Source of the DNA: Tenrec ecaudatus
Lineage: Eukaryota > Chordata > Mammalia > Afrosoricida > Tenrecidae
Assembly (NCBI RefSeq): GCF_050624435.1
Contig: NC_134536.1
Coordinates: 50,255,258-50,319,257 of the forward strand
DNA: 64,000 nucleotides
Direction: 5' to 3'
In this document: piece by piece, positions 1-12,254 of the stretch
Position numbering within the stretch: position 1 is the first letter of the stretch
Layout: the number at the start of each line of letters is the position of its first letter
Notes under the pieces: model-generated
Database searches by the model: none
Told to the model about the DNA's origin: nothing
What the model saw: only the letters and a program-made list of their open reading frames with translations
Translations under genes and position numbers: made by a program

Positions 1-178
1 AAATAACATGCCTGTGACAATGATTCAATACACAGGAAAAATATTGACTTCAATCAGACTTAGTCTTATTTGTTGTTTTCTTTTGTAGCTATAAAATGGC
101 AGGTCTGTACAAATCAAGGTAGAGCATATAGTTTCATATTTAATCCAATTTACCTCTGCTTCCTCGGTGTTTCGGAAG
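1..178. other. Left-edge sequence, nothing recognised
   Basis: AT-rich sequence ahead of the first L1 insertion. No repeat, coding or RNA signal that I can support. Confidence 0.5.
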
Positions 179-190
179 GTTATTTTTTTA

Positions 191-1086
191 AAACATTTTA
201 TTAGGGGCTCATACAACTCTTATCACAATCTATACATATACATACATCAATTGTATAAAGCACATCTGTACATTCCTTGCCCTAATCATTCTCATAGCAT
301 TTGCTCTCCACTTAAGCCCTTTGCCTCAGGTCCTCTTTTTTTCCCCTTCCCTCCCTGCTCCCCCCTCCCTCATGAGCCCTTGATAATTTATAGATTATTT
401 TGTTATATCTTGCTCTATCCAGCATCTCCCTTCTCTGTTGTCCGTCCCCCAGGGAGGAGGTCACTTGCAGATCTTTGTAATCGGTTCCCCCTTTCCAACC
501 CACTCAACCTCCACTCTCCCAGCATCGCCCCTCACACCCCTGGTCCTGAAGGTATCATCCACCCTGGATTCCCTGTGCCTCCAGCTCCCATATGCACCAG
601 TGTACAACCTCTGCTCTATCCAGTCCTGCAAGGTAGAATTTGGACCATAGTAGTTGGGGGGAAAGGAAGCATCCAGGATCTGGGGGAAAGCTGTATCTTC
701 ATCGGTGCTACATAGCATCCTGCCTGACTCATCTCCTCCCCTAGACCCCTCTGTGAGGGGATCTCCCTTGGCCGACAAATGGGCTTTGGATCTCCACTCT
801 GCACTTCCCCCTTTATTCACTATGATAATTTTTTTTGGATGATGCCTTATACCTGATCCCTTTGACACCTCGTGATCGCACAGGCTGTTGTGCTTCTTCC
901 ATGTGGGCTTTGTTGCTTCTGAAATAGATGGCCGCTTGTTCACCTTAAAGCCTTTAAGACCCCAGACACTATCTCTTTTGATAGCCGGGCACCATCAACT
1001 TTCTTCGCCACATTTGCTTATGCACCCGTTTGTCCTCGGCGATTGTATCATGGAGGTGTGCAGCCAATGATATGGTCAGTTATCAT
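191..1086 (-). mobile_element. 5'-truncated L1, 3' UTR only
   Basis: On the + strand the element begins with the reverse complement of the L1 poly(A) signal and tail (ttttattaggggctcatac) and runs through about 0.9 kb of L1 3' UTR. It aligns by eye with the L1 copies starting near 22,264 and 35,929. The direct repeat gttattttttta occurs at 179-190 and 1,087-1,098 and is the likely target-site duplication; it is low in complexity, so the exact ends are uncertain. The copy stops inside the 3' UTR and contains no L1 protein sequence. Long antisense reading frames across it are not genes. Confidence 0.85.
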
Positions 1087-1099
1087 GTTATTTTTTTAT

Positions 1100-2005
1100 A
1101 TTCTAGATTTAGTGATGTAGACCAGATCAATACATAATGGATTCGCAATGCAGTTTTGAATTGTTTTATATTCTCCAGTGATAGATAAAACAAATGTTTC
1201 CTTTTATGTGACATAAAATTTTACTAACATGTTCTTTGTTGCAATATTGACTTAATTACATCAATTTTTTGCATATAGAGGGAAGAGTTATTAGTTAGGT
1301 AAGTGCCATTGTTTTTACTAATTGTATGTGTTTAAACAAGGCCAAGGGAGTTAGCCTCATATAAACCCTCAATTTTCAGCACTAGCAACATTTCAGCTTT
1401 TAAAATCAGATAATATAATTGGCCAGTTTCCCACCCCATATTCCACTGCCGGCAACAGGCCACCCTGAAACAGAGAGTTCCATGAAAGTAATGGGACTGT
1501 CATGTTTGTTAATAGAGTACGTTTGAGATACATTGGGGGAGACCGTTATTTAAATGTTGGCTGTTAAAATTTTATAATATAATCTAGAATTTGAGCATTG
1601 ATCTGCTATTATTAAAATATGTATCCATTTTTTAAAAGTTGAATACATTTATATTTAACTTTGTTCATAAAGTACTAAAGTTTGCCTATTTTAGAGCTTC
1701 TCTGAAATATAGTCCATTCTATTACAACGTCAACTATAATGGATTATGGTTCCATTGGCAATATTCAAACAACAGAAACCAAATGTTTTTCAGGTCAAAT
1801 TATTTCCATAATAGTTCTTATACTCCCTGAGGTTTTCCCTTCATCAGAATAAAGTCATCAATTTAATATTTTGCCTGCTTTCATAAAATAATTTTTATTT
1901 GAAAAACTTCTTCATTGGAAGGTGGCTGGGTAAATAGAGACTAGTTAAATGTTTACAAATATCTTTTCTCTTCTTGACTAATCTATGTATTACTTCACAT
2001 TCATC
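1100..2005. other. Gene-less AT-rich sequence
   Basis: AT-rich unique-looking DNA with no repeat family that I recognise and no open frame worth reporting. Confidence 0.5.
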
Positions 2006-2009
2006 AGTT

Positions 2010-2440
2010 TGTCATATTATAGTGGCTTGTTTATTGCTGATTCTGGAGTCTATGCCACAGGCATTTCAAATACCAACAGAGTCATCATGGTGACAAGTTT
2101 CAGCTGAACTTCCTAACTAAGACAGATGAAGAAGAAAGCCATATTTCTGAAAATTAGCCCAAGAAAAGCCTGTGTTCACAATACAATATTGTTCAGTATA
2201 GTGTTGGGAAAATGAGTGCTCTGTGTTGGAAGGCAGTCAGTAAACAAGGGCTTTAACTATGGAATCAAATATACCAATGATCATGAAGCAGACAATGAAA
2301 CGGACCATGCTACGTATGTGTGTATGTAAGTATGTGTGTATGTAAGTATGTATGTATCTATGTATTTCTGATTTGCACGGGGATATCAGGAATCAGAGCT
2401 GACTTGATATCAGCTTGCAACAACTGTCATCAAAGTATTT
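2010..2440 (+). mobile_element. Afrotherian SINE, long type with RTE-like tail
   Basis: The body (from atcagtttgtcatattatag) matches the middle segment also seen at 13,020-13,215 (minus), 32,448-32,780 (plus) and 60,720-61,060 (minus). The 3' end (gagctgacttgatatcagc then aacaac) matches the BovB/RTE terminal sequence used by afrotherian SINEs. A (GTAT)n microsatellite at about 2,312-2,366 has expanded between body and tail. The tRNA head is missing or too diverged to see. Confidence 0.6.
2312..2366. repeat. (GTAT)n microsatellite
   Basis: Imperfect tandem GTAT/GTGT units inside the SINE at 2,010-2,440. Confidence 0.85.
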
Positions 2441-2444
2441 GAGC

Positions 2445-3650
2445 AGGCCAAGATAGCAAGAGCACGTGCCCTTTCTCTGTGCCCTCTTTTGCCTCTGTTC
2501 TTTGTCCTCTGGTCTAGAGCCTGGATCTGAATAAGTATGAGTACCAAACCCTCTTTATCAGCCCACAGGACTGTCATCTGAGGGGAAAAAAATCTCATAT
2601 GAAGTGACTGAAATCCCACAGCTATTTGCTATTGTTTCTAACATGACATTTTCTGTAAGTACCTTTGGATTTCCCTCCTTTTTGCCCCCTTTTTGAATAA
2701 GTTTTAATGTGATTAGATATTCATGCCCTTACTGGTATGTTAGTTTCACTAAAAGAATCTAAGTGAATGTGATGACAAGGCTTTCTTGCAAAAGAGGAAT
2801 GCAATAAATAAGTTTTAATTGCACCCTTGGTGGGTACTTTTCCCTTTTAGCAAGTAGTTTTCTCGGTACCAACCGAGTAGCAGATGCTTATAAACTATCA
2901 AGTAAGCCTTGTTTCAGATGATGGCCAAGGCATTGGAAGTGGCCTGTAGAGCAGCAATAACATCAGTGAATTAAATTTTTATAATAGTCTTTGGAATGTA
3001 AGTCTACATGATCATCTTAACATATATAATACATTTCCAACTTTATTTTAATTCTTAAATACTTTTCCCATTGAAAAATTATTCCCACCTATTTTATACT
3101 ATGAAATGTTAAATTACTGTTTACTGAAAAATAACCGTGAATCCAAAATGGAAGCAAACATATTTTAGTTAGGCTAAATTTTGGCAGGAATACAGCAAAC
3201 AAATTCCTATAAAGCACAGATAAATCAGATCAAGTTGCTGATATTGCTAAGGATGTAGAAACTTATCTGAATTGTGGAGGACCTACTGAGTAGGGCTAGT
3301 GGAAAAAAATTTTCACATAGGTTTTTTTGCCCCTTAAGTCTATAATTAGGATAGCTTAACTGTCAGGTGTATGTTTTCTCCTGAAAACCTGGATGTTTTT
3401 TATTACCATGATTTTATTCTTGGGCTTTTATCATGATTCCAAAAGAGCTTATTCACATCATCCATAGTCCTCTATTTAAAGGAGTGAATACCAACTTTTT
3501 GATTTTCTGGTTGTTGGACCCCAAATCCACATTATTGAGAAGAAAGCTGTATCAGGGCTCAGGTACACTTGAGCAGTAACCCAGCTTTGAAGGCCAGAAT
3601 TATAGAAAACCAAACTCTCTCCAAAAGAAACACATTTTAAAATCAGAGGG
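2445..3650. other. Gene-less sequence
   Basis: No coding exon, RNA or repeat recognised. Base composition is like the rest of the non-repeat DNA in the window. Confidence 0.5.
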
Positions 3651-3655
3651 AAAAT

Positions 3656-4970
3656 GTTGTTGTGAAATGCCATCAAGTGGGCTTCTGACTCAGAGCACAA
3701 CAGAACAAGTCACCGCTTGTCCTGCGCTGTTCTCATCATTGCTGATGAGGCCATTGTTGCAATCACTGTGTCGACCCATCTCCTGGAGAGTGTTCCTCCT
3801 CTTCATGCCCATCCATGTTGCCAAGCATGATGTTTTTTCTAAGGACGGGGCTCTCATGACCCTATGTCCAAAGCATGTAAGACAAAGCCCCCTTCCTTGC
3901 CTCCAAGGAGCACTCTGGCCGTACTTCTTCCAAGACAGATCCATTTGTCCTTTTACCAGTCCATGGAATGTCTTCACTGGCACCAAAATCCAAATGCCTC
4001 CATTTGTATTCACTTTTCCTTATTCAATGCCCAACTTTCACATGCATGTGAGGCAATTGAAAGTACCATGGCTTGGGTCGGGTGCCTTAGTCCTCAAAGT
4101 TATGTCCTTGTATTTCAGTACCCTAATTGGTCTTGTGCAGCAGACTTGCCCAAGGCAACACATCTTTTGTTCTCATGACCGTTGCTTCCATGAGCATTGA
4201 TTGTGAATCCAAGCAAGACAGAATCCTTGACAACTCCAAACTTATCTCCATTTATCACCACGTTACCTAGATCCACCTGTGAACATTTTGATTTCCTTTA
4301 CATTGAGTTGTCCATACTTAAGGCTGCAATACTTGATGTCATCAGCAAATGATTCAAGCCCTCCTCACTTTCAGCAAACAAGGCTGTTATGGGCCTGCCT
4401 CTGGTTGTTAATAAGCAAGCCACGTGCTGCACTCTTCTTCATCTAATCCAGCTTCTCTGATGGTGAGCTCAGCACACAGAGTGAATATGTATGGTGAGGG
4501 GTTATAAGCATGGTGACACCCCTTTCCTGATTTTAAACCATGCAGTATTCCCTTCGTTTTTCCACACACCTGCCTCTTGATCCATGTACATGGTCCACAT
4601 AACCACAATCAGTTGCTTATTGTGGGATTTCCATTCTTCTCAAGGTTATCCATAATTTGACGATCCACACAGTCAACTGCCTTGGCATAGTCAAGCAGAC
4701 ACAAGTAAACCTCTTTCTGGTGTTCCCTGCTATTAGCCAAGATCCATCTGACATCAGCCATGATCTCCCTTGATCCACATCCTTTGCTGATTCTGGCCGG
4801 AACCTCTGGCAACTCCCTGTTTATGTACTGCTGCACCCTTTGCTGGATGATCGTCAGCAAAATTGTACTTGCATGTGATATCAATGATATTATTTTATAG
4901 TTTGAGCATTCAGTAGGTCAGCTTTCTTTGAAATGAGTACAACTATGGGTCTCTTCTTTCATGGGAATAC
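3656..4970 (-). mobile_element. BovB/RTE LINE fragment, reverse transcriptase and 3' end (dead)
   Basis: This is the longest BovB piece in the window. The minus-strand translation at 4,609-4,884 contains RELPEVPARISKGCGSRE and LLDYAKAVDCVDRQIMDNL, matching the BovB reverse transcriptase fingers/palm (family form YAKAFDCVD). The next frame (4,408-4,608) has GLKSGKGCHHAYNPSPYIF followed by LCAELTIREAGLDEE, the RT motif-B region. The catalytic YADD box expected just downstream (around 4,375-4,400 on the + strand) is destroyed by substitutions and indels, and frames are broken throughout, so it is inactive. The right end on the + strand (4,970) is a 5' truncation. The left end carries the BovB terminal sequence (near ttgttgtgaaatgccatc). 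Confidence 0.85.
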
Positions 4971-6620
4971 AGCTACTGAGGAGGAGAAAATAGAAATGAC
5001 AGGTATTAAATGAATAATTGAATACATCTTAAATGCCTAATACCTCATCACTGACAAGGGTATAACTTTAAGGGAAATGATAAAAAATATTGTGTGTTTA
5101 CAATGATACATTGCTATAAAGTATATGCATCCAAATTCTATTTTTGCTTTATTAAAATCTCTACTCTCAAATATAATTATGTGTGGATCTATAAATAAGG
5201 TTAAGTAAAAATATATTGCTACAAGGATCCCAGTTTATGCATGGGCTAATTTCAAGCAAAGTCTGTAAGCGTGTCTCTGTGGTAAGTGGATGAATGGTAG
5301 CAGATAAATTCTCTCAATAATGTACAGGCTTTTGTCTCCTTAGGCTGCCTTAAAAAATAAAACTTAAAAAAAAAGTTCCATCAGAACAGTGTCTTTGGTG
5401 GGGATCTAATGGGCAGTTAAAGGCAGAGAGATCAGCTCAGAGAATATAGAAACTTTTTAAATTATTATTTCAAGGGAGGTAATCTTGATAGATTTTCTTA
5501 AAGGACATAGAACAATCACAGGAGCTTATTATTAAGTTTTTTTTAATTGAAATTTTGTGGTTGAGAAAAGGTCAGGAAATTGTTCCCAGGAATTGCTTTC
5601 TTTTTTTCCTCTTTATGGCAGTGTCTTTGCTCATTCTTCAAGGGTAGCAAAGCTGCCTTATGAAAACTTTATTAGGAACACTTTCCCCATCCACGTTAGC
5701 TCCCTCCTCCTTCAGACATCATTTTGTTCGTCAAACTCAAGGAGCATCTCAGAGGAACGTGATTTGAGTCCCTCTAGGGTGTCAAACTACTCTTTTGGTG
5801 TGGTGTAAATCAAAGCACTCAGAATATTTCAGGGACGTGTTTGAGAGATGTAAACACCGCCTTCAGAAGTATTTAGACCTAGACAGATGATATGTCAAGA
5901 AACAATAGCTTCACGTTTTGTTATTCTTATTTCAGAACAGTTTTTACTATGACCTGATAGCCATGCTTTCAGGGTTATCCACTGTATGGAGTAGGTAGTC
6001 AACTGTGTGCATATCAGCAACTTTCTCTTGAACTGAAATTATTTTTAAATATTCTGACCTAATTATGATTTTACTATGTTATTTATATCAGCCGAGATAG
6101 ATAAATATTATCAGCCGAGATAGATATTTAAACTCATATATATTACATACAGGAAAATTATGTTTAGGTGATACAAGTAGTCAGGTTCTCCACTACAGAT
6201 CAAAAGGTTGCTGTCTTTAGAGACCATTGGAGGACAGGCCTGCGCATCTGGTTCTGAACGATGACAGATTTGACAAATCCATGGAGGAGTTCTTCCCGGA
6301 AAACATGAGATCATCATCAGTGGGAGTCAAACTGAAGACAAGTAGGTCTTTTTGCTGTTGTTATTAGTCTGTTATTTGCTTTTCATATTACAGTGTCTAC
6401 TATCGAGGGTTTAAGGCTCGCCCTTGTTTAGATATTAGGTATAAAACATAACTCATCCCTGTAATTTGATAGGAGTTTGTAATATACTTGAGTCATAATG
6501 TTTGTATAGTAGAAAAGTCAGGATACAAGTTGGCGTTTGGCAAATCTTTAGCAGGGTCGAGAACAGTTGAAGATACTATGTCGAACTGTGTGATTATGGA
6601 ATGAGAAGGGATTTAACAGC
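4971..6620. other. Gene-less sequence with one small tandem duplication
   Basis: AT-rich, no exon or repeat family recognised. A 23-bp-period duplication (tatcagccgagatagata) occurs at 6,086 and 6,109. Confidence 0.5.
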
Positions 6621-6624
6621 CTCA

Positions 6625-6822
6625 CCCAGAATGGATAAATGCCCTCCCATCGGGTGGATTCTGACTCCTGGCAACCCCACAGAGCAGAGTAGATTGTCCC
6701 TTTGGGCTCAGAGTCTGTGAATCTTTATGGGAATAGAAAGCAGTATCTTTCTCTCTTCAAGCAGGTGGTAGGTTTGAAATATTGACCTCGACCCACTATG
6801 ACCCCAGGGCTCCTTCCAAAAG
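6625..6822 (-). mobile_element. Afrotherian SINE (AfroSINE)
   Basis: Reverse complement of a nearly full SINE: the tail motif (ggattctgactcctggcaac), the body (gaatctttatgggaatagaa) and the tRNA-derived head ending in ccagggctcc are in order. Agrees with the copy at 26,272-26,470. Confidence 0.8.
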
Positions 6823-6824
6823 GG

Positions 6825-7910
6825 ATAAGAACAAAATAAAACCGTGAGGAGCACGGTATCTTTTGGAGGCAGAACTTGAGCTTTGTGAGACTGCATGAAG
6901 AGCAAGAAAGAAGTTTCCAGTAAATTCCTGTGGCTAGAGTGTTTTTTGGTTTGAAGGAAAGTACTTGGTTTGGTTAGCCAAATAATTCAGACTTGATTTT
7001 GATTATGAAAATATTGTCAATTACTCTCCAAAGATTTTTAACAAACAGTAATTTGATGCATCAAGTAATCTTTAACTTTCCAATAGATATTTATTAATAT
7101 TCAAATAAATAATTCTAGGCCCAAATGGTTTTTTTTAAATTATTCTCTTTGAAATATTTCTGATTTAGCAATCATTTTTTATTTATGCAACAAATTGTAT
7201 TAAATATGTTTATTTGTTTTTTTGAATGAAATGATTTAATCTAAGGCAAATTCTCGCTAGTCAGTTTTCTTTATTCTTTATCATATACTATAATATTATA
7301 TTTACTGATAATACGTATTTCTAGATCATTTCAGCTGTGACTTATGCTAAATATAGCACTCTTCAAAGTGACTTAAAGCAAAAAAAATTTTAAATGTTCC
7401 CTTAAATTGTACTTAATGCAAAAATTTAAAAAAATATTCCCTTAAATTGTACTTCATCTATTAATGACATCAAAGGGAAGAGGTTTGCACTCAAAATAAA
7501 AGGACAAATAAAACCTTGCAACATGAGGACAAGAATCTGTTGACGAGAGTTAGACTGAACACTGCTAAATTTCTCTAATGAAGTAATTATTTCAAGCTGT
7601 GTTTCCTAAGGAATATTAAGTAATTAAGTTTATGAGTCCTTAATGAGTGCAAAGCTAAAATAAAACACTATCCAGAATTCTCCTGACTTATAAAACCACT
7701 GTAGTGAGTAGATGAAAGGATTTAACCTTGAAAGGCCACCATCTGGATTGTTTCCTTTGTGACAGGATCTAGACTCTAGGTTTAAAGGGCTACTTTAAAA
7801 TGCTAAATTGCTGCAGCATTGGCCCTACCAAAGCTGAGGCATGGTGAATTTATTATCAGTATCACTTCTCCAGTGTCAACCTACTTCCTTTTCAGTTTTC
7901 ATTCATTTCC
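6825..7910. other. Gene-less AT-rich sequence with a 40-bp tandem duplication
   Basis: Very AT-rich. The string ttcccttaaattgtactt is repeated at 7,397 and 7,437 (period 40). No coding or known repeat signal otherwise. Confidence 0.5.
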
Positions 7911-7916
7911 ATTCCA

Positions 7917-8330
7917 TCTGTTATGAGTTGAAAGTGTCCTTCCAAAGTATGCCTCGGATGGCTAGCCTCTAACAGTGAGATCCCTGTGCGAAATGAGATT
8001 GCCCTTGTTAGAGCTAGGAGGCGTGTCAGTGTTTGGTGCATCCTAAATCCTATGGGTGAGATAGCAAGCAGCAAACACGCCGAAGTACAGGTCCTTGTTT
8101 GGGGGAGATTAGATGGCACTTCACGGTAGGATCGCCAAGGAATCAGGGGTCAGAAGAGGCCCTTCCTCCACAGCTGACACAGGGAGAGCTCTCCCCTGGA
8201 TGTGCTGTCTGAAGTCAGACTTCAAGTATCTTACGCTGTGTGACAATAAATTCCCAGTCATCGAGGGCACCCCCGTGTGATATTTATGTTATATTAGCCA
8301 AAGGAAACGAAGACACCATCATACTTTCCT
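7917..8330 (+). mobile_element. MaLR-like solo LTR, degenerate
   Basis: Starts ctgttatgagttgaaagtgt and ends around the polyadenylation block gtgtgacaataaattccc. This order matches the sense form of a mammalian ERVL-MaLR-type LTR (start TGTTATGGRTTGAA..., late gagacaataaatt). A relative in antisense is at 63,560-63,860. No internal viral sequence is attached. Confidence 0.55.
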
Positions 8331-8334
8331 CTTC

Positions 8335-8960
8335 TCTTGCCTTCCCCACCCTTCCCTTCTCCTCTTCTCTTCTCCAGGACACTCCACAAACTAGAGCTTA
8401 ACTTAACCAGCATCACTCCTCAGATTTAGTCATGTTGCTTTGTGCATGAAGAAACTGAGAGAGAATGATAATCTAGGTTTATTCCAGTCTTGGTGCCATG
8501 AACACCCGCCTTTGTCCTCTCCAGAACTGAAGGTCATGAGTCTGTGTGTCCACCACAGATGCCAATCGAGTGACCACTTGAGGACCCAAGGGGTTCCTTT
8601 TGATCCTAGTAGTCTGAAGCTTAACTCACAGTGAGGCTGATAAGTTTCAGGTGGTTTTCTTCACAGCTTCAATTGTCATTTTAAAAAGAACTTTATTAAA
8701 TGAGATTATAAAACATCAAGAGCCACAGGCATAAAAAGCACTGGAATATGAATTCCCTGAGCCATCCTCAATAAAAGGATTTCTTATGAGAGGTATAGGT
8801 AATTGCCAACTATTGGCGAGAGTCATATTTTCAAATGTGTGGTTGCTGGAAAGCGCCTACTGTACAAGCACCTTAGAGAGTGCCAGCATTGCTTCAAGAT
8901 AGTTCACGGGGATGTAGGAGTCCTTAGTTATTCCTTTTCTTCAGATATCTCAATGGGAAA
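8335..8960. other. Gene-less sequence
   Basis: No repeat or exon that I can support. Confidence 0.45.
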
Positions 8961-8964
8961 AACA

Positions 8965-9118
8965 TGAGAATGGTTTGCGTGTGGAACCAAGTGGCTTCAA
9001 CCCAGCAGCCACTCCCTGGGGGAAGGATGAACCTGGCCACTCTCATAAAAATGCAGAGCCTTGGAAACCTTATACGAGGTTGCTATGAATTGGAATTGAG
9101 TTTGCAGTGGGAAGTGAA
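8965..9118 (+). mobile_element. Afrotherian SINE fragment
   Basis: Body and tail in sense: agagccttggaaaccttata, then gaggttgctatgaattggaa. Head is strongly diverged. Confidence 0.65.
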
Positions 9119-9478
9119 TAGTCGATACTTCAAAAGTAATACTCAAGTACTAATCAATAAAGAATCGAGCAGTTTAATCTTGGATATACACAACAGGAGG
9201 AAACTGATGAGCATCAGAATCCCTTATATTCATTAGGTCGGAAATGTTGCTAAGTAGTTTCATCTGTGTCCCATTCTCTTTTTCTGTTTCAACAAAGCCC
9301 CTTGTCAATAACAGCAAGACCAACTTTTGAATACCACAAGGGCAGCATTTGAAATAATTTCAGTAAAATGGGCGACAAATCAAGTTTTAAGAATGCTCAA
9401 GGAAATAGTAGGGTTCAGTTGTTTCATTTTCATATACTTGATGGCAAATTTACTAGTGCAGATTAGATAAGAAAATAA
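9119..9478. other. Gene-less spacer
   Basis: Sequence between a SINE and an L1; nothing recognised. Confidence 0.4.
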
Positions 9479-10440
9479 AGAGCATTGGGCCTCTACTCAA
9501 GTACTCCCTCAATGCAAAAACACTTTGCTCTAATAATCTGGCCTTCTGAGATGCTCACCTTCCTGACATGATTGGTGAAGACAAAATGGGAGCATAAGCA
9601 AATGTGGTGAAGAAAGCTGATGCTGGCTGCCTATTAGAAGGAACAGAATCTGGGGTCTTAAAGGCTTGAATGTAAACAAGCAGTCATCTAGCAGGGAAGC
9701 AACTAAGCACACATGAAAGAAACACACTAGCTTGTGTGATCACGAGGTGTTGACAGGATCAGATATTAGGCATCAGAAGACCCCAAACAATCATATAGAT
9801 GCAAATAGGATGGGGGTGGAGTGGATACCCAAAGCCCATCTGTAGACAGTTGGACATCCCCTCACAGAAGAGTTACAAGGAAGGAACGAGCCAGCCAGGG
9901 TGCAGTATAGCACCCATGAAACATACAACATTCCTCTATTTCTTTAATGCTTCTACCACCACCCAATTATCATGACCCCAGTTCTACCTTACAAATTGGC
10001 CAGAACAGAGCATGTACACTGGTACAGATAAGAGCTCTTGACACATGGAATCCAGAACAGATAAGCCCCCTGGGAACAATAATGGGAGTAGTGATATCAA
10101 GAGGTTAGGGGGAATGTAGGGGGAGAAATAGGGAACCGATCACAATGATGACCATGTAGCACACACACCCCACTCAGAGTGATGAAAAATAGAAACATGG
10201 GTGAAAGGAGACAGCGGTAGATATGAATATAATAATAACTTATAATTTACCAAGGGTTCATGAGGGTGGTGGGGTGGGGGCGGTAGGAAAAAATGAGGAG
10301 TTGATACCAAGGGCTCAAGTAGAAAGAAAATATTCTGAAAAGGATGATGGCTACCTATGTACAGATTTTCTTGACACACTGGATATATAGATTATTATAA
10401 GAGGTGGAAGAGCCCCCAATAAAGTGATTTGTTAAAATTA
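9479..10440 (+). mobile_element. 5'-truncated L1, 3' UTR only
   Basis: Sense L1 3' UTR from gcctctactcaagtactccc to the 3' end agcccccaataaagtgattt. It has only a single copy of the segment that is tandemly duplicated (248 bp) in the L1s at 22,264 and 35,929, so it belongs to an older or sister subfamily. Confidence 0.85.
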
Positions 10441-10845
10441 GAAATAAGAAAGAGAAATGATAGTATTTGTTTCCATAAAATTGGTATTAACAGGTATCCC
10501 CTGGAAAACAATATTAATTATCAGTAACAATCCATATTTCTAAAATCTGGAATGTTTGAAATAAATTAAGATGGAAATGTACAATCTGTACTTTCAAATG
10601 AGGGAATCGTTAGGGTGGTGCTTTAACATGTAGGTGATCGAGAAGCAAAGCCGTGCAATCTTTTTGGAAACCAATCATCGGTTGACATCAATTAAAATTA
10701 AAAAAAACTGACTAAATTAGGTTCAAACAATGTACTCTTAAAGCATATGATTTAGAGCTCTTCCAATTAACCTGAAGAATTTCAATAAACATTCTTAAAT
10801 TTAAAACACCAAGCAAACCAAGATACACCAAAGCACAGAGACGAG
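10441..10845. other. Gene-less AT-rich spacer
   Basis: Nothing recognised. Confidence 0.45.
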
Positions 10846-10847
10846 CG

Positions 10848-11895
10848 TGTTGTCAGGTGCTCTCAGAGTGCCTCGGACTCTTTGAGATGCTCGAGGCTCT
10901 ACACGAAAACACCGTCCAGTCCTGCGCCAACCTTACAGTTGTGCTATGTTTGAGCTCATCGTTCCAGTTTCCGAATCCACACATTTCATAGAGGATTTCT
11001 TTTTTTGCTCACCCTCTACTTCACCAAGCATAATGGCCCTTTCTAGGGGCTTGTCTTTCCTGATCACATGTCCGAAGTACATGGGATGAAGTCTTGACAC
11101 CCTTGCTTGTCCTGATGCTGGTGTTCTTCTTCTTTTAAATCATTTTATTGGGGGCTTGTATAGCTCTCATCGCAGTCCATACACCCATCCATTGTGTTAA
11201 GCACATCTGTACATTTGTTGCCATCGTCATTTTCAAAACGTTTTCTTTCTACTTGAGCCCTTGGTATCACCTCCTCATTTTCCCTCCGTCCCTCAAGAAC
11301 CCTTGATAATTTATAAATTAATATTATTTTTTCATGTCTTACACTGACCGATGTCTCCATTCACTTTTCTGGTGTCCATACCCATGGGAGGGGATTACAT
11401 GTAGATCACTGTGATCGGTTTCCCCTTTCTTCCCTCATTTTCTCCTTACCCTCCTGGTATGGCTGGCTACTCTCATTATTGGTCATGAGGGGTTTATATA
11501 TCCTGAATTCCCTGTGTTTACAGCTCTTATCTGTACCAGTGTACATGCTCTGGTCTAGTTGGATTTGTAAGGCAGAATTGGGGTCATGATAATGGGGGGA
11601 AGCATTAAAGAACTAGAAGAAAGTTGTACATTTCATTGGTGCTATCCTGCACTGAGCGGCTTGTCAGCTATATATTTTTCAAGACAGATTTATTATTTCT
11701 TCTGGCAATGTGTGGAGTTCCAATATTCTTAGCCAACAGCCTAATTCAAATCAATCAGTTATCCTGTGGTCTTCTTTGTATTTGTCCAGATTTCACATGC
11801 ACATGAGTACACTGAAAATACCATAGTTTGAGTCAGGTGCACCTTAGTCCTCAAAATGACATCTTTGATAGAACCTCCTGCAAAGAGCCAGGTTC
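10848..11895 (-). mobile_element. BovB/RTE LINE fragment, split by an L1
   Basis: Two antisense BovB parts, 10,848-11,133 (terminal part, with cctgatcacatgtccgaagt) and about 11,664-11,895, continue each other in the BovB order. The second part translates on the minus strand to DVILRTKVHLTQTMVFSVYS, matching the BovB segment DITLRTKVHLTQ at 32,060-32,314. The interruption is the L1 fragment at 11,134-11,663. Confidence 0.8.
11134..11663 (-). mobile_element. L1 3' end inserted in BovB
   Basis: Begins tcattttattgggggcttgt (reverse complement of the L1 3' end) and continues through the first ~530 bases of the antisense 3' UTR, ending near tgcactgagcggcttgtcag. It lies inside the BovB at 10,848-11,895, so it is younger than that BovB. 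I could not define a clean TSD. Confidence 0.8.
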
Positions 11896-12250
11896 TTGGA
11901 TGGACACAAACGCTTCTGTACTCCATTGATGTGAAGAAGGCATGGTTCTGTGGGACGTGTTGAAGTCGGGTGTGGAGCGTCAAGTAGTAGAAGCAATTGA
12001 GAAGAAATACTAAATTGCTATGGCAGCAATTGTTATGACTGACGAGTAGAAATCACATAGAGAACTAGTGAAGTGGCAGTGAGGGTTGACATAGGACACC
12101 TGGGGAAAGTTTGCTACTGGATTTTTTTTTTTTCCCTTTTGATTTTTCCAGGTTTATATAAGAAGTTGATGGAGTTAAAACTTTTTCAAGTGTGGTCGGG
12201 AACTGAATGCTTCTATGATTGTAATTCAAGACACTGAGTTCCCTAATGGC
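11896..12250. other. Unassigned sequence before the unclassified repeat
   Basis: Contains a 13-base T run near 12,122. It may be the 5' part of the repeat at 12,255, but the match to the second copy fades here. Confidence 0.35.
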
Positions 12251-12254
12251 TGGG

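Noticed and set aside
461..943. 160-codon minus-strand frame
   Set aside because: Lies within L1 3' UTR, has no domain, and is not conserved as a frame in other L1 copies.
3667..4200. 177-codon frame on the + strand
   Set aside because: Antisense to the BovB 3' end; the real coding signal is on the minus strand.
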